A stretch of 64,000 bases of DNA from Glandiceps talaboti (taxonomy: Eukaryota; Hemichordata; Enteropneusta; Spengelidae), in the NCBI RefSeq assembly GCF_964340395.1, contig NC_135557.1:4556216-4620215 (forward strand). Direction: 5' to 3'. The position numbers and the translations under genes are program-made. This document shows positions 12,217 through 23,853 of the stretch, piece by piece (the stretch's first letter is position 1; every line of letters starts with the position of its first letter). The notes under the pieces are model-generated. The model saw only the letters and a program-made list of their open reading frames with translations. It did no database searches and was not told where the DNA came from.

Positions 12217-13301
12217 GTAAGTTATCTTATTTCAACCCACATTTGATTTCCAATGTCTGTTGTATTACCTGACATATATGGTTATGATAAATTCTGTGAC
12301 AATTTTAACATCTTACAGTTAATAATAATAAGGCTTTTTGATCAAAGATTCATACACATGGGTTGCGTTATTCAACGTTCGGGACGCAATGCATTTGCCG
12401 TTGACTTGTCACCTGTGAGTCAGTCCTTGGAACCATCAGTGTTCAATGTCATCAATGACTGTTACAGTGTACTACTTTGAAGAGAGATTGGAAACATGAT
12501 TTTGAAGAAAGAACAATATTAAAACAATGAAAAATAAGTGACCATGTACAAAGACAAAGTATGACATGGCCACAGTGCATTGTCACTGATACGTGTCACA
12601 GTAACGAGCTCGAGAGAATTTGGTAAATTAGTGCAGACTTGCATAACGTCATCAAAGTAATGCCGTTATTATATCAGATCTTTAGTTATCTGTTCAAATT
12701 TAATCCGAAAACCTGCTAGCTGTAGTTTAACATCGTAAATTGTATGATGCTGAATTACCTTCAAAAATTGCGGGAAATGATGCCACAAACTATTTCACAG
12801 TTTTGGAGTGCTCAGCAGTGCTATGGCAAGTCTCATGCACCACAGGTTTCATCAAGACGATATTCCTATGTTTAGTTTGCACATTTCTGTTTGTTTTGAA
12901 ATTGTTCATGCCCTTGATATTTATTTTCAAAGCATTGCAAATTTTCTGTGAAAACTATCAAAGACTGACTAGAAAAAAAGTCTGAGACTGAGAAAGAACA
13001 TTAGTTTTTCGTTCAATTATAATCTGAAAACATCCTTTCTAAACATAGTGTGTATGTGTGCTTGGATTTATTATGAAAGAATGTGTTTTTTTTTAAAATG
13101 TATGGATATGAGTGATAATACATGTAGAGTGTGTTCACATTGAATTACAGTTATTATTACAGAAACGAAGGTTCTAATTTTTTTTTAAAGAAGAGGAAAA
13201 GAAATTCCCTTACACATAAACTTAGCTTGTGTTGCTTTAAAAAGTAACAATCCTTCAAGTTAAGGAAGTTTATACTTAATCATATGTTGTTACTTTTGCA
13301 G

Positions 13302-13416
13302 GAAAGGATTCTTGTTAAGATTAAAAACAGCCCTAATCTATATGGTGATGTCAAAGTCTCATCTTTAAAGCTGTTCAAGGCAGAGAAGAAGGCTTCATAG
13401 TCGAAAGATTATTTTG
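13302..13416 (+). CDS. BEN gene exon 2, with an in-frame TAG
   Basis: Acceptor TTTTGCAG, then ERILVKIKNSPNLYGDV and SSLKLFKAEKKAS in the frame that runs on into the BEN exons through donor TTTG/GTGAGT (phase 1). In this frame a TAG stop at 13398-13400 precedes SKDYFG. The phase match to exon 3 argues that this is the right frame, so the allele here is probably broken, or the stop ends a shorter isoform. Confidence 0.5.
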
Positions 13417-13877
13417 GTGAGTAAAATATATATGACACTAGAAGAAATATTGGCTTATCAACAATTTGTTTTATAACTCACACAGGCCGACTATTCTTTA
13501 CACTTGAGAACAGCGAGTTACAACTGTCACAATTATGATGTTTATTTTTAGTCCCAATCAGATGAAGTCCAGGATGAGGACTTATACAATAGGGTCCATC
13601 CGGAGTCATTTCTCAGACATGACTGAAGTGATTTCTCTCAAACTTTGCACAAGGACAACATACTATGGAATACATATGCACTTGGTGCAATGTTTCTAAA
13701 AGTGTTCTTTTCCTAAAAGAATCAGCAAAATTTGCTCTAGCAACCATGACGCACCCTTAGCAACAACCAAATGTCAGTATTTTATTTTTGTCAACACATA
13801 CTAATTTTATTTTTGAGTAATGATAAATATGTTTTGTTTAGTTTTTTGACATTTTTTTTTGTTATCAATATCTGTAG

Positions 13878-14012
13878 GTGTTCTATTGAATGAACTGATT
13901 GACATCGTCTTCACCTTTGAAGAGCTTGCAAATAGTTGTGGCATTGGGAAGCGGTTAAAGAGAAGTGGTGTGGAATCTAAAGTACCCTTCGACAGCCATC
14001 GAATCGAGGCAA
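13878..14012 (+). CDS. BEN domain, first half
   Basis: Exon of 135 bases after acceptor TCTGTAG. It encodes VLLNELIDIVFTFEELANS, CGIGKRLKRSGVESKVPFD and SHRIEA. This fits the BEN-domain pattern: a leading helix, F-T-x-E-E-L-A, a glycine and basic stretch, then LDP-like residues and a helix. BEN domains bind DNA and chromatin in BANP, NAC1, BEND proteins and some DNA viruses. The donor region AAGTAAGTAAGTAAG offers three GTs four bases apart; only the first keeps the frame into the next exon. Confidence 0.7.
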
Positions 14013-14922
14013 GTAAGTAAGTAAGACAATTAAAAGGAGCAATGTATATTGATAATTATTTATCTTGTATTACAGTGAACCAAGATATTAACATGCAATG
14101 TTATATTCGTGCTATAGGAAATCAAGTTGATTATTCACATTTAATTTTAGAGCCAACAAGGTATTCAGTGTTGTTTGTGCACATAAACAATGTGTTGAGA
14201 ACAATGAAATTTGACATTGGGCTACTGTAAAGTACACATACAGTGCATTAAATAAAAATTTGTTTCTCCTTGTGCCATGATAGTGATGGCAGTCGATAGT
14301 AACACTGTATGAAAATGTTATCCTGAGTCTGACTTGCATCTAAAATAATTTACATCTACGGTCACACAGTTTTATTTTCATGTTCATGATTGGGCATAAA
14401 ATTAAAACTGCCTAAAAATAATTTCCAGTTTCATAGTATTACCTGAAATAGAGTTACACACCCAAATAGAGGCGTAATTGTCATAAAATCAAGCAACCGC
14501 AAACTTAAAGAAAAAAGAAACCGTCTGATTTTGTGCAGCACAAATATGCCAACTCCACTAATTGCCGGATCCCATGGTTCCATGCATAGCAACAAATATA
14601 CTTGTTCCACTCTGACCTCAAGTGTGGCATGAAATATGGCATAGCAGCTATTTGGATTGCTTGAATTTACATTATTTACTAGACTACAGATGCAAATGGA
14701 TGTCTAATGAGCAATGGTTGTTTCTTTGGATTTACTATGCATGTAATAACCCATTTGTCAGCTTTTTGTGTGTAAGATATAATATGCATTATGAGTTTAA
14801 TAAGTTGATTTTTAACAAGTCACTATAACTTTAAAATGCAAATGCTTGAGCTTGGTGTTCCTATGAAAATGCATCCGTGACTTCAATCAGATACTAATGT
14901 ACACGTTTTGTTTTATCTATAG

Positions 14923-15074
14923 AGTACCTGTTAGCGAGAGAACAGGATTCCGGAATGAAATATGACATCACAGAGACAGCTTTCAATAAAAAAGTTACCA
15001 ATAAAATAAGCAACGCAAGATGTAAGCATGACCTGGCAAGACTGATATCTTGTAATACCGGTAGTTCCCATTGA
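14923..15074 (+). CDS. BEN domain, second half and C-terminus
   Basis: Acceptor ATCTATAG. Joined in phase to the previous exon it gives AKYLLAREQDSGMKYDITE, then TAFNKKVTNKISNARCKHDL, matching the last helices of a BEN domain, and stops at TGA 15072-15074. A possible donor (AGAT/GTAAGC near 15020) lies exactly at the usual end of the domain, so the last codons may instead be intron. As a DNA-binding protein encoded inside an element it could bind the AGCAGTT arrays, but that is speculation. Confidence 0.65.
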
Positions 15075-15464
15075 ATGTTTTAGAACAAAAATTCTTGTTT
15101 TTCTGTAAGTTTTGAGCCTGTATCAAAGTGATTTTTAGATATATCACTTCCAATTGTACTTTATCATCTATATTTAGTTCAACAGTATAGTAACAAGAAG
15201 TAAATAAATGAAGATTTCTTAGTATATTTTGATTCCGTGCAGGTTTATTGTGTATGCAAGTTCTGTAGTGAAGTCTAATCTGGTGAGTAGTGGACATCCT
15301 TTTAAATATGTATTCAAAGAGGTAAAAAAAAAACAATTGCACTTCTACATCACATTCATGAAGTGGACTCACTGGCATATATTTTGTGCATTTGCAAGCT
15401 GTCAAATTCAAGTGTACTGCTGAATAACAAACTGTATACAGGCTAATATCTTAACCTTTACATG

Positions 15465-15770
15465 CAGGCCTTGCTAGCAGTTGAACTGCTAAGCTCATTT
15501 AAATATTTCGGCCTATACGCATGCTAAGGAACTGCTAGTGAACTGTGAAGGCTTAACTAGCAGTTGAACTGCTAATCTTGAAGGTTAAGGAGCAGGCCTT
15601 GCTAGCAGTTGAACTGCTTAGCTCATTTAAATATTTCGGCCTATACACATGCTAAGGAACTGCTAGTGAACTGCTAAGGCCCTATGTACTGCTTATGGGC
15701 AAAAATAACAGTTTGAAGGTTAATATCTTAGCCTTTACATGCTAATATGAAGGTTAAGCGCAGGCCTGCA
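15465..15770. repeat. Subterminal AGCAGTT array, right
   Basis: Contains two near-identical 130-base blocks with CTAGCAGTTGAACTGCT, ATTTCGGCCTATAC and GCATGCTAAGGAACTGCTAG, then the right inverted end of the element. Partner of the array at 10745-11140. Confidence 0.75.
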
Positions 15771-15831
15771 AGTTTTGTAAGGGAAACTATTAGTTAAAAA
15801 TAAAAAGAATTGTGAAGTCTCATGAAAAGTA

Positions 15832-16219
15832 GTGGATAGAGAAACTGACATCAACTTAAAAACGACAATATACAAAATGTATACAACTGTTCTTCTAATC
15901 TGTAATGGCTGTAGATCAGAAACTGACATCAACTTAAAAAAGACAATATATACAACTATTCTTCTAATCTGTAATGGCTGTAGATCAGAAACTGACATCA
16001 ACTTTAAAAAGACAATATATACAACTGTTCTTCTAATCTGTAATGGCTATAGATCAGAAACTGACATCAACTTAAAAAAGACAATAAATACAACTGTTCT
16101 TCTAATCTGTAATGGCTGTAGATCAGAAACTGACATCAACTTAAAAAAGACAATAAATACAACTGTTCTTCTAATCTGTAATGGCTGTAGATCAGAAACT
16201 GACATCAACTTAAACAAGC
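15832..16219. repeat. 69-bp satellite, left block
   Basis: About five copies of a 69-base unit (starts at 15919, 15988, 16057, 16126, 16195) containing TTCTTCTAATCTGTAATGG and CTGTAGATCAGAAACTGAC. Because 69 is divisible by three, both strands stay open for 23-residue repeats. This is a by-product and not evidence of coding. The array resumes at 19801. Confidence 0.92.
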
Positions 16220-19200
16220 GACCTATCGGTCAGAATACCGTAGCTCCGCTGTTTTTTTTATTTTATTTTTTATTTTGGTGACATGTAGAAGTGGTTCAGT
16301 TCTTCAGCTCTTTACTATGCAGTTTTGTTTTAGCGATGCAATAAAGTGGTTAGTGGTTTCATATGATGTCTCACTATAAAACACATTTTACACAGAAGTT
16401 GGTAATGTATTGTACTTTTATACCATAGTCACCATTTTATAACAAAAATCTACTGTTATGAAAAATTGCACAAAATCTCAGGGAAAAAATGACTGGGAAA
16501 TGCACACAAGAAAAAAAAGAAAAAAAGAGGATTTGGAGGTTGGCTATAAATAATTCCAGTGTCTTACAGCTTTAACCCTGGAAAATTTTAATGATGAATG
16601 AAATAAACTAGGGATCTAAAATAATTTTGAGGCAATTTGAATTTCAATTTTCTAACAAATTTACCAAGTCAACAACATTCAACTTGTACTAGTTGTAGTA
16701 GATATATATATATAGGGAAGAAATGTATTAATCGCCATCTTAGTTTCCGTACGGCGACAATCCCCAAGTACCCGAAAGAGAGTCATTCTCAGCCAACAGG
16801 GTTCGACACTGGAGTAAAAGTCACTATCCCACAGGACTAGTAAAATTGATAACGTAGTAGTCCTGCAAAAAATTTGGTGGTCCTATCTTTAAGTGCTTTC
16901 GCTTGTTCACTTAGGCTCTTCATCTCTCTTCGTTTTTGCTCTACTTCTAATTCACTTTTCCAAACCCCATATTTATTTCAAACACTGTTGTAATTGAACT
17001 GTCTATTTTGTTGTAGTTGTTTGTGCATCATCAACTCCTTACTGTAATTTTATTCTCTTTTTTATGTTTTGGAGCTTCTTCTCTTTTTTTTGTTGCTTTC
17101 TGTGAGTAGTTTGTCTTAAATGGGGGGGGGGGGAGTAATAAGATGTTATGTGGTCTTATTTCTAGCTTAAATACTACATAACATTTCTGGTACACATTGA
17201 TCTAACTATTGCATTTTTAAAAGACAAAAAATTACCTTCCCATAGAGCAAGTCTTTATAGTGTTGTCCTTAGTGCATATTAGAATGTATTTACAACATAA
17301 AAATAAATAAATTTGAAGGTTACCAGCAGTTACAGCAAAATTTTGTTACTAATTACATGTACAAGTCACTTCGTCTATTTTCGTGTCTATGTACTTCCGG
17401 GTTGACATAAACGTTAAACGTGATACAGTCGGCCCTATAATTACTAAGAAATGACAAAACCGTTCGCAAAATAAAGTTCAGGATTTTAATTTTTCAAACT
17501 GAATACCAAAACATGAACACGGAACACGGAACACGGAATCGTGTTACTAAGTAAGTTAGCAGTTTCATTGTAGGCTGTAAGTTGTACCGGTAAAAAAAAA
17601 ACGATCATCACATGTAGGAAGTACAAAAACATAGAACACGTTGTTTTCTTGCTGAATAAACTCACTGAAATAACAACACGGTCAAATTGCGTCTTCGATT
17701 TTGACAGCCACCATTGTTATGATTGAGCTTCACTAGTTCCGTTGAACGTGGCCGGGCGAACGCCGACATCCAATTTGTACAGCGTTTTTACAAAGGGAGC
17801 TCGTCAATAACCTACCGAATAATTAACTCAGAAACGTAGTTTAAATACTAACTGATCTAAGAATTACTGTTCAGAAAGACTACGCATCCGTACATAAATA
17901 CGAATTCATGCAACAAAGATTTCAACTTTACTATTTACTTGTTACAGTGTAGAGGACTTATTATACACATATCATCGTACAACTAATTTTATTGGCTATA
18001 ATATTAGCTACATTTGAAATGTCTCACTTGATTGGCTCATCGTTCGCTATTCCCGTTTTCAAGGGACATTCCGCCAGAATAAAGTGCCACGTAGTACAGC
18101 AATGGCGCGAGATCGTCTGTTGGGCGACTTTCCCACCGGGTGTGCTTTTCGAAAACTACACAACACATGCTTTTATGACACGGAATCATAGAAAATCTAC
18201 CCCGTTTCCAAACTAATCGTAATTTTATCGCGAATAGACAACCGGAGTTGGTCAAAATAGCAAATTAAAAATCAAATGAATTTTACTATGACCGTGAATT
18301 CATCATATAGCCGGTGGTTTGAATTCTGAGCTCCCTGATATACCTATCGAAAAGTCACTATCCGGTCGGACTACCTACAATGGGCATTTTATTTAGTAAC
18401 CTTTACTGGTACATGGTCCTTACAGAAAGTTACTAGACTCGCGGGATAGCGGACCAGCGTGTATGTCGAACCCTTGCCATACGTTACAGCATAGACCCTC
18501 CTGGTTACAGTGGTAACACTCATTCATGTTCGATTACCTTTCATAAAGAAAACACAACGAAATGGTTGAAGTGATCTTTTTTTTAATTTCTTTTCATCAC
18601 AACAACAAAATCTGCGCGATCAAAAGTGTTGTAAACTAAACCAGAAAGAATTATCGGGCTGGCTAAACTTCCCGATGAACTGGAGTAAGGTCCAAGTCCA
18701 AGTAAGCCCCGATAGTACGTGAGAAAATCGTCTCAAACTAGCGATACAACTTTCAAAATATAACTTGACATGTCTTCATTTGTTAGAGTTATACAATTCA
18801 AGACGGGGTTTCACTCGAAAACAACAATTCTGTGAATAATGACACTGAACGCAGCGATTTCTCGGACGATGTTACCACTGCACTGTAACATATGGCTGAC
18901 AACGACTTGCTTCTGGGTTAGTCCCTCGTGCATCCGGGTACTTGGGATTGTCGTGCATTATTACCACATCGGCAAGTTTGACGCTGTAATTTTGCCACCA
19001 ATATTGATCGTACAAAAACAAAACTCCATAAATGAACTACAAAGTACTTTCCCTTTCAAAATGTGGTAATTTTAGAAAGAGTATTATCGTTTTTATTGAC
19101 GACTGACTCTGTCAAAAACACTTCAGTTCAGGCATGGAAGACTTCTCACAATGATCATATACTAGAATGAACCATTCTGTAGGAGGGGTGGTGTGTGAAT

Positions 19201-19801
19201 TGGATTTGAAGTTTACAAACCTTTTTCGAACAAATATTTGTCATTTGGGCGCACAATGCATAGAATTAAGACTATAGCACATATTACATTGCTTGTTTGA
19301 CGTCAATAGTGTCTTTTGAAAAGTTGCACTTTACCTAAAGTCTCGCGGACTGATTTCCAATATGGCGTCGGTCATTATGCTCATTAACATATTCATTTTT
19401 TTTTCAAATTTCAAAAAAAAAAATCATAAAAAATAGAAGAGAAGACGTGCTGACTTGAAATTAACAAATCTAAGTAAGCTACCCCCTGTGCATCAACACA
19501 CCAGATATCAAAGCAATCTGACTTAAAGTTTATGAGGAGTTGATGAAAATGTCATTTTTGGAAAAAAAATCATAAAAAATTGAAAATGGCACAGATCAAC
19601 TTGGCATGAACAAATCTGAATAGCCTCCCCCCCCCCAGGGAACATGCACACCAAATATCGAAGTATTCTGGCTGTTACTTTCAGAGAAAATAGTGAAAAT
19701 ATAAAAGTTTGACGGACACCTATGATTCACTCTACTCTCTATACCTCAATACCCACCTATACCTAAAGCTACGCTTTCAGCTTTCGCTGACAGCGGAGCT
19801 A
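16220..19801. mobile_element. 3.6 kb insertion in the 69-bp satellite, 12-bp inverted ends
   Basis: The satellite breaks off near 16219 and resumes at 19801. A 12-base perfect inverted repeat, TAGCTCCGCTGT at 16241-16252 and its complement at 19790-19801, lies near the borders. A second inverted pair (CGACAATCCCCAAGTACCCG near 16755 and its near-complement near 18937) lies inside. A possible 7-9 base target duplication (TTAAACAAG / TAAAAAG) is degenerate. I find no convincing gene in it. Short open frames near 16637, 17992 and 18839 match nothing I know. Class unassigned. Confidence 0.5.
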
Positions 19802-20285
19802 AAAAGACAATATATACAACTGTTCTTCTAATCTGTAATGGCTGTAGATCAGAAACTGACATCAACTTTAAAAAGGCAATATATACAACTGTTCTTCTAA
19901 TCTGTAATGGCTGTAGATCAGAAACTGATATCAACTTAAAAAAGACAATATATACAACTATTCTTCTAATCTGTAATGGCTGTAGATCAGAAACAGATAT
20001 CAACTTAAAAAAGACAATATATACAACTATTCTTCTAATCTGTAATGGCTGTAGATCAGAAACTGATATCAACGTAAAAAAGACAATATATACAACTATT
20101 CTTCTAATCTGTAATGGCTGTAGATCAGAAACTGACATCAACTTAAAAAAGACAATATATATACAACTATTCTTCTAATCTGTAATGGCAGTAGATCAGA
20201 AACTGATATCAACTTAAAAAAGACAATATATACAACTGTTCTTCTAATCTGTAATGGCTGTAGATCAGAAACTAACATCAACTTA
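19801..20285. repeat. 69-bp satellite, middle block
   Basis: About seven copies of the same 69-base unit as at 15832-16219, ending in ACATCAACTTA at the next insertion. Confidence 0.92.
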
Positions 20286-20488
20286 GGCTGCTTTCACAAA
20301 AACTTGTTAGGGGGGGTCGGGAGATTTTAGGGGGGGGGGGGGCTTGAAAATATATGGATAGTGTGTGTGGGGAGGGGGGGGTACCTGAAAAAATGTTATG
20401 GGTTGTAGGGGGGTACCTGTAAATAAATTGACATCATGACTTTTCAAACATGGGAAAATAAGCTTTTAAAATGTTGGTCTTCCTTTTT

Positions 20489-20489
20489 C

Positions 20490-20532
<43 letters not shown>
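20489..20532 (+). repeat. (CAA)n microsatellite
   Basis: About fourteen uninterrupted CAA units inside the transposon at 20286-22776. Confidence 0.95.
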
Positions 20533-21224
20533 GCTACAAACAACAGTTGCTCACAAGTTAGTAAAATGAAAAACAAAAACAGCCAAATTTTGATTTTCTT
20601 TTAATAAACTGTTAGTTAATGTAATGATAAATTGAAATGGGCGAATTGAGTGGTACAGATTGTTTTTTGTCTGAAAATACCAGTGTCATTCATGTACACT
20701 ACTATCTACTGAAATTTGGTTCATTTAATGTGTGAAATTACCTTTACACTGTACTGAAAATATTCTTTGTGACATAACTGTGTTTTGGTTTGTGGTTTTC
20801 ACAATGATATGTAACTTTTTCATGTAAATTCTTACTAGTATTAAATGACAGACAACATTTTACATTTGTAGCTCTTGGAAGTTAAAAAAAAAAGAGTTGG
20901 AAAAGGTTCATCTGCCATCAAAATGTAAAAGATGCACCTGCACTAAAACATACTTGACAAGTATCAAAAACTTCTGTGAAAGGTATTTTTTCATCCTATA
21001 GATATGACTATAATTTTCAACACAAACTTTTAATAACACATTCTAAATATTTCCTAAAATTAGCATATTGGCAACGTCTGCTACATGTGAAACAGAAGAC
21101 AATATCTCACAAGCTGAGTTAACAGATAAAAAGTAAAATAACTTTTTTGCACATACTTTTCAACTTTGCATGAATATACTATTACTTGTAAATATAAAGA
21201 TAAATAAATAAACTTTGACACTAT

Positions 21225-21832
21225 ATGGATGTATTCTCAACACCATTAACAAGAGATGATGGTAGTGAAAGACCACCAGATGACTTCCAACCCCGTGCAC
21301 AACTAAAACACCTGTATAGTAAAGGGTTAGTGTCAAGTAAAAATGTTGAGAAACTTGACGAATTGAGCAAGAAACTGTGTGTCAAGAAAGAGATATTAAA
21401 GGGAGCAATCCTTCATTTAGAACAACAGAGAACACTTGCCTCTATGAGGGAAAGAAAAAGAATGAAAGAAAGGGAGCAACGTGCTGAAAAAAAATTGATG
21501 AATATGACTGGGATGCGCTTGTCAAAAACAGTGACATTTCCAGATTGAAAGTTAAAGACCTTGATAAGTACCTTACCAACTATGAAATTCCAGCTGTGGC
21601 AGGAATGCACAAAATAGACAAAGTTGAGGCTGTAAGATGCCACTATTATCAATCTAAAGAAAGTGAGAGTGATTTGTCATCTGATGACAGTGACAGTGAG
21701 AATGATGATACAGCTAGTTCCAACTCTGATGAAGTTGAAGGAGAAATTGGGTTTGATGATGATGATGACAATGCCATGTTTATATACACAAGATCTGGAT
21801 GGAGAGCTACCACTTGGAAATCAAAAATTTAA
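21225..21832 (+). pseudogene. C-terminal part of a transposon-associated SAP-like protein, one frameshift
   Basis: The first frame from 21225 encodes LTRDDGSERPPDDFQPRAQ, LKHLYSKGLVSSKNVEKL and a basic coiled stretch. Near 21490, in a run of eight A bases, the reading shifts to a frame giving YDWDALVKNSDISRLKVKDL and DKYLTNYEIPAVAGMHKIDK, then an acidic Ser/Asp tract and a TRSGWRATTW tail. The second part has the form of a SAP-type DNA-binding motif. The order DDGSERPPDDF, basic region, YDW, SAP-like motif, acidic tract, TRSG tail recurs in uncharacterised proteins of corals, fish and molluscs as I recall them. I do not know a function. An AATAAA overlaps the stop. One frameshift makes this copy defective unless the A-run is a sequencing error. 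Confidence 0.6.
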
Positions 21833-22776
21833 ATAAACACATTCTGAGACTTTGTTTAAAATCCTGCATTCACCTTTGTAATCTAACGTCAAAACCAGTC
21901 CAATAATCAGGCTCTTACAAGGTAAATGTATTACCAGGTTCATTAAGATATACAATTACTATGATAACAGGGCCATCTTAATTATCATTACCACTAATAT
22001 ATATCACTTGATTCCTATTCTGTTAGATGAAATGTGGCTGGCATTTTTGAGTCAGACATTTATTTTCTTTTGACATTTTATTGAACTAATTTACATCAAA
22101 CAAGAACAGGATACATGGCAATGCATTTTATTAAGAGTGTTTTCAGTGTTTAATATTTAGACCAATTTGATTTCTTTTAGCACACATTTAGGAAACTGAA
22201 CTGGAACAATACAGTATAAAACTCTCTTTCATGCATCACAATATTTGCAAATACAACTAAAATGACATTCAACTGTAACACTACTAGTATAATGTACTAA
22301 TACAATATTGAACAGAAAACAAAGACTCAGTTGGTCTGCTGATCATTTTACAATAGTTATTCAAATTGTAATTCATTTGCAAGTATATGTTGTTTTTTTG
22401 GAAAGGCAATGCACTGGTTAACATAACATTTTGTTTTAACTGGTGTTTGTGTATATATATACACACAATATACAAATTGATTATATATATAATGGACAAA
22501 GTTGGTATGTACAGTTTTGTACTTGGTATGGAATGTTACAGCACAGGAAGAGTATTCCAAAAAAAATTTATTCAGGTGGGGGGTACTTGAAAATTTATTC
22601 AGGTGGGGGGGGGGGGGGGGGGTACTTGAAATATTTGGGGCTTTGGCAGGGAGGGGGGGGGTACTTGAAAAATTTTGGAATATGGCAGGGGGGAACTTGA
22701 AAAAAAAATTAGGGTTTTACAAAAAATCTCCCGACCCCCCCCCCCCCCCCCCCAACAAGTTTTTGTGAAAGCAGCC

Positions 22777-22814
22777 TTAAAAAAGACAATATATACAACT
22801 GTTCTTCTAATCTG
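22777..22814. repeat. 69-bp satellite fragment
   Basis: Thirty-eight bases of the satellite, from TTAAAAAAGACAATATA to TTCTTCTAATCTG, between the two transposons. Confidence 0.85.
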
Positions 22815-23816
22815 CAGGGCTTGAAATTAGCGATAGTCAATTGACTACCAGTTTTTCAAAAATGACTACCAAGTTCGAAAACTGGTAGTCATCCTTGACT
22901 CCCACAAAAATCCTGGGGACACAAACCCACCGTATGCATGGAAGGCCTGCTGACTAGTTGGTGATGAAGCGTGAGCGCTGGACTCTAAAGCTACATGTGA
23001 TTAGATGCGGCTGGCATGTTTGGTATTGCTTACTTTGTAGTCAATAACAGTGGCTTGGTAAAATAAACAAAATACATGTAGCTTATATGTGATGTTACAA
23101 ACACCATAACGTCTACTCAAACGCAACACTCTATTGATTTCATGACTGTTTCATTGTCTTTTCCATGTCACACAGTTGCGATCAAAATGATACAAAACTT
23201 GGGATATGGAATAATATCATTCTCCCACCACTAATCGTGAATGTAATAGTATTTTACAACTAGTCATTCAATACTATATATGATACCTCAATTTAGTGGA
23301 AGGATGAAAAATCGAAGCCCCTAGCCAAGGAGACAAATCCTAGACATAATCAGAATGACTTTCTATGTTTATAGATAGTAACAGATAAGATTTGATGGGG
23401 ACATGCCTTGGCGCTTACTATTTCTCTCTAGGGTTGGGTCATAGCATGTTATTTTTTAATTTTAAGCGAAAATGAAATGGATGGTGACCGTGTGTATTTT
23501 TTATCATATGACGTTTTATATAATAATAAATTTAATTAATAATAAATAGCATAAATGCTTAGATTTGACAGCATTTGTGTTATAAGTTTGACAAGCAACC
23601 CACACACCCGAAATGGTGTGAGCCACTAATCATAACGTGTAACTCTACACTTCACACCGTTATTGATTCAGTGAAATAAACTACAACATGGTAATGACGT
23701 AATTTTGCTGTGTGACTAGTGATTTAGTTTAAGTGTTTTGAAGTTTATTTCTGTCAATCTCTCAGTCACGTCCTGTATATACATGTATATGTATGAAGCC
23801 AGTAACTGTTTGGTGT

Positions 23817-23853
<37 letters not shown>

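Larger units (their letters stand above)
10737..15783 (+). mobile_element. 5.05 kb DNA element with CCCTTACAAAACT ends carrying a BEN-domain gene
   Basis: The ends at 10737-10749 and 15771-15783 are 13-base perfect inverted repeats (CCCTTACAAAACT). Inside each end is an array built on AGCAGTT/AACTGCT, GCATGCTAAG and GCAGGCCT (10745-11140 and 15465-15770), as expected of transposase-binding subterminal repeats. Between them lies the BEN-domain gene (12009-15074). The left end CCCTTACAAAACTGAA matches 15 of 16 bases of the left end of the two elements at 30536 and 35583. No convincing target duplication flanks it (TTA on the left, AAA on the right). Superfamily unassigned, and I saw no DDE transposase in it. 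It could be a non-autonomous carrier. Confidence 0.55.
20286..22776. mobile_element. 2.49 kb DNA transposon with 43-54 bp inverted repeats, TTA target duplication
   Basis: The ends at 20286-20328 and 22723-22776 are inverted repeats starting GGCTGCTTTCACAAAAAC, then a G tract of variable length, then GTCGGGAGATTTT. The element interrupts the 69-bp satellite between AACTTA and TTAAAAAAG, so TTA is duplicated (20283-20285, 22777-22779). A three-base TWA duplication and GG-beginning ends fit PIF/Harbinger, but no transposase or Myb-like gene of that family is visible, so the class is tentative. It contains the SAP-like reading frame at 21225-21832. Both ends carry G-rich blocks with GGTACYTGAAA in the same orientation. 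Confidence 0.75.

Noticed and set aside
16790-16815. GGGTTCGACACTGG as a tRNA T-arm
   Set aside because: No matching acceptor, D or anticodon stems around it.
15735-20141. Open frames with 23-residue repeats on both strands
   Set aside because: Direct consequence of the 69-bp satellite period; open on both strands and interrupted by transposons.
22443-22768. Overlapping plus-strand frames rich in glycine
   Set aside because: Produced by G tracts at the transposon end.
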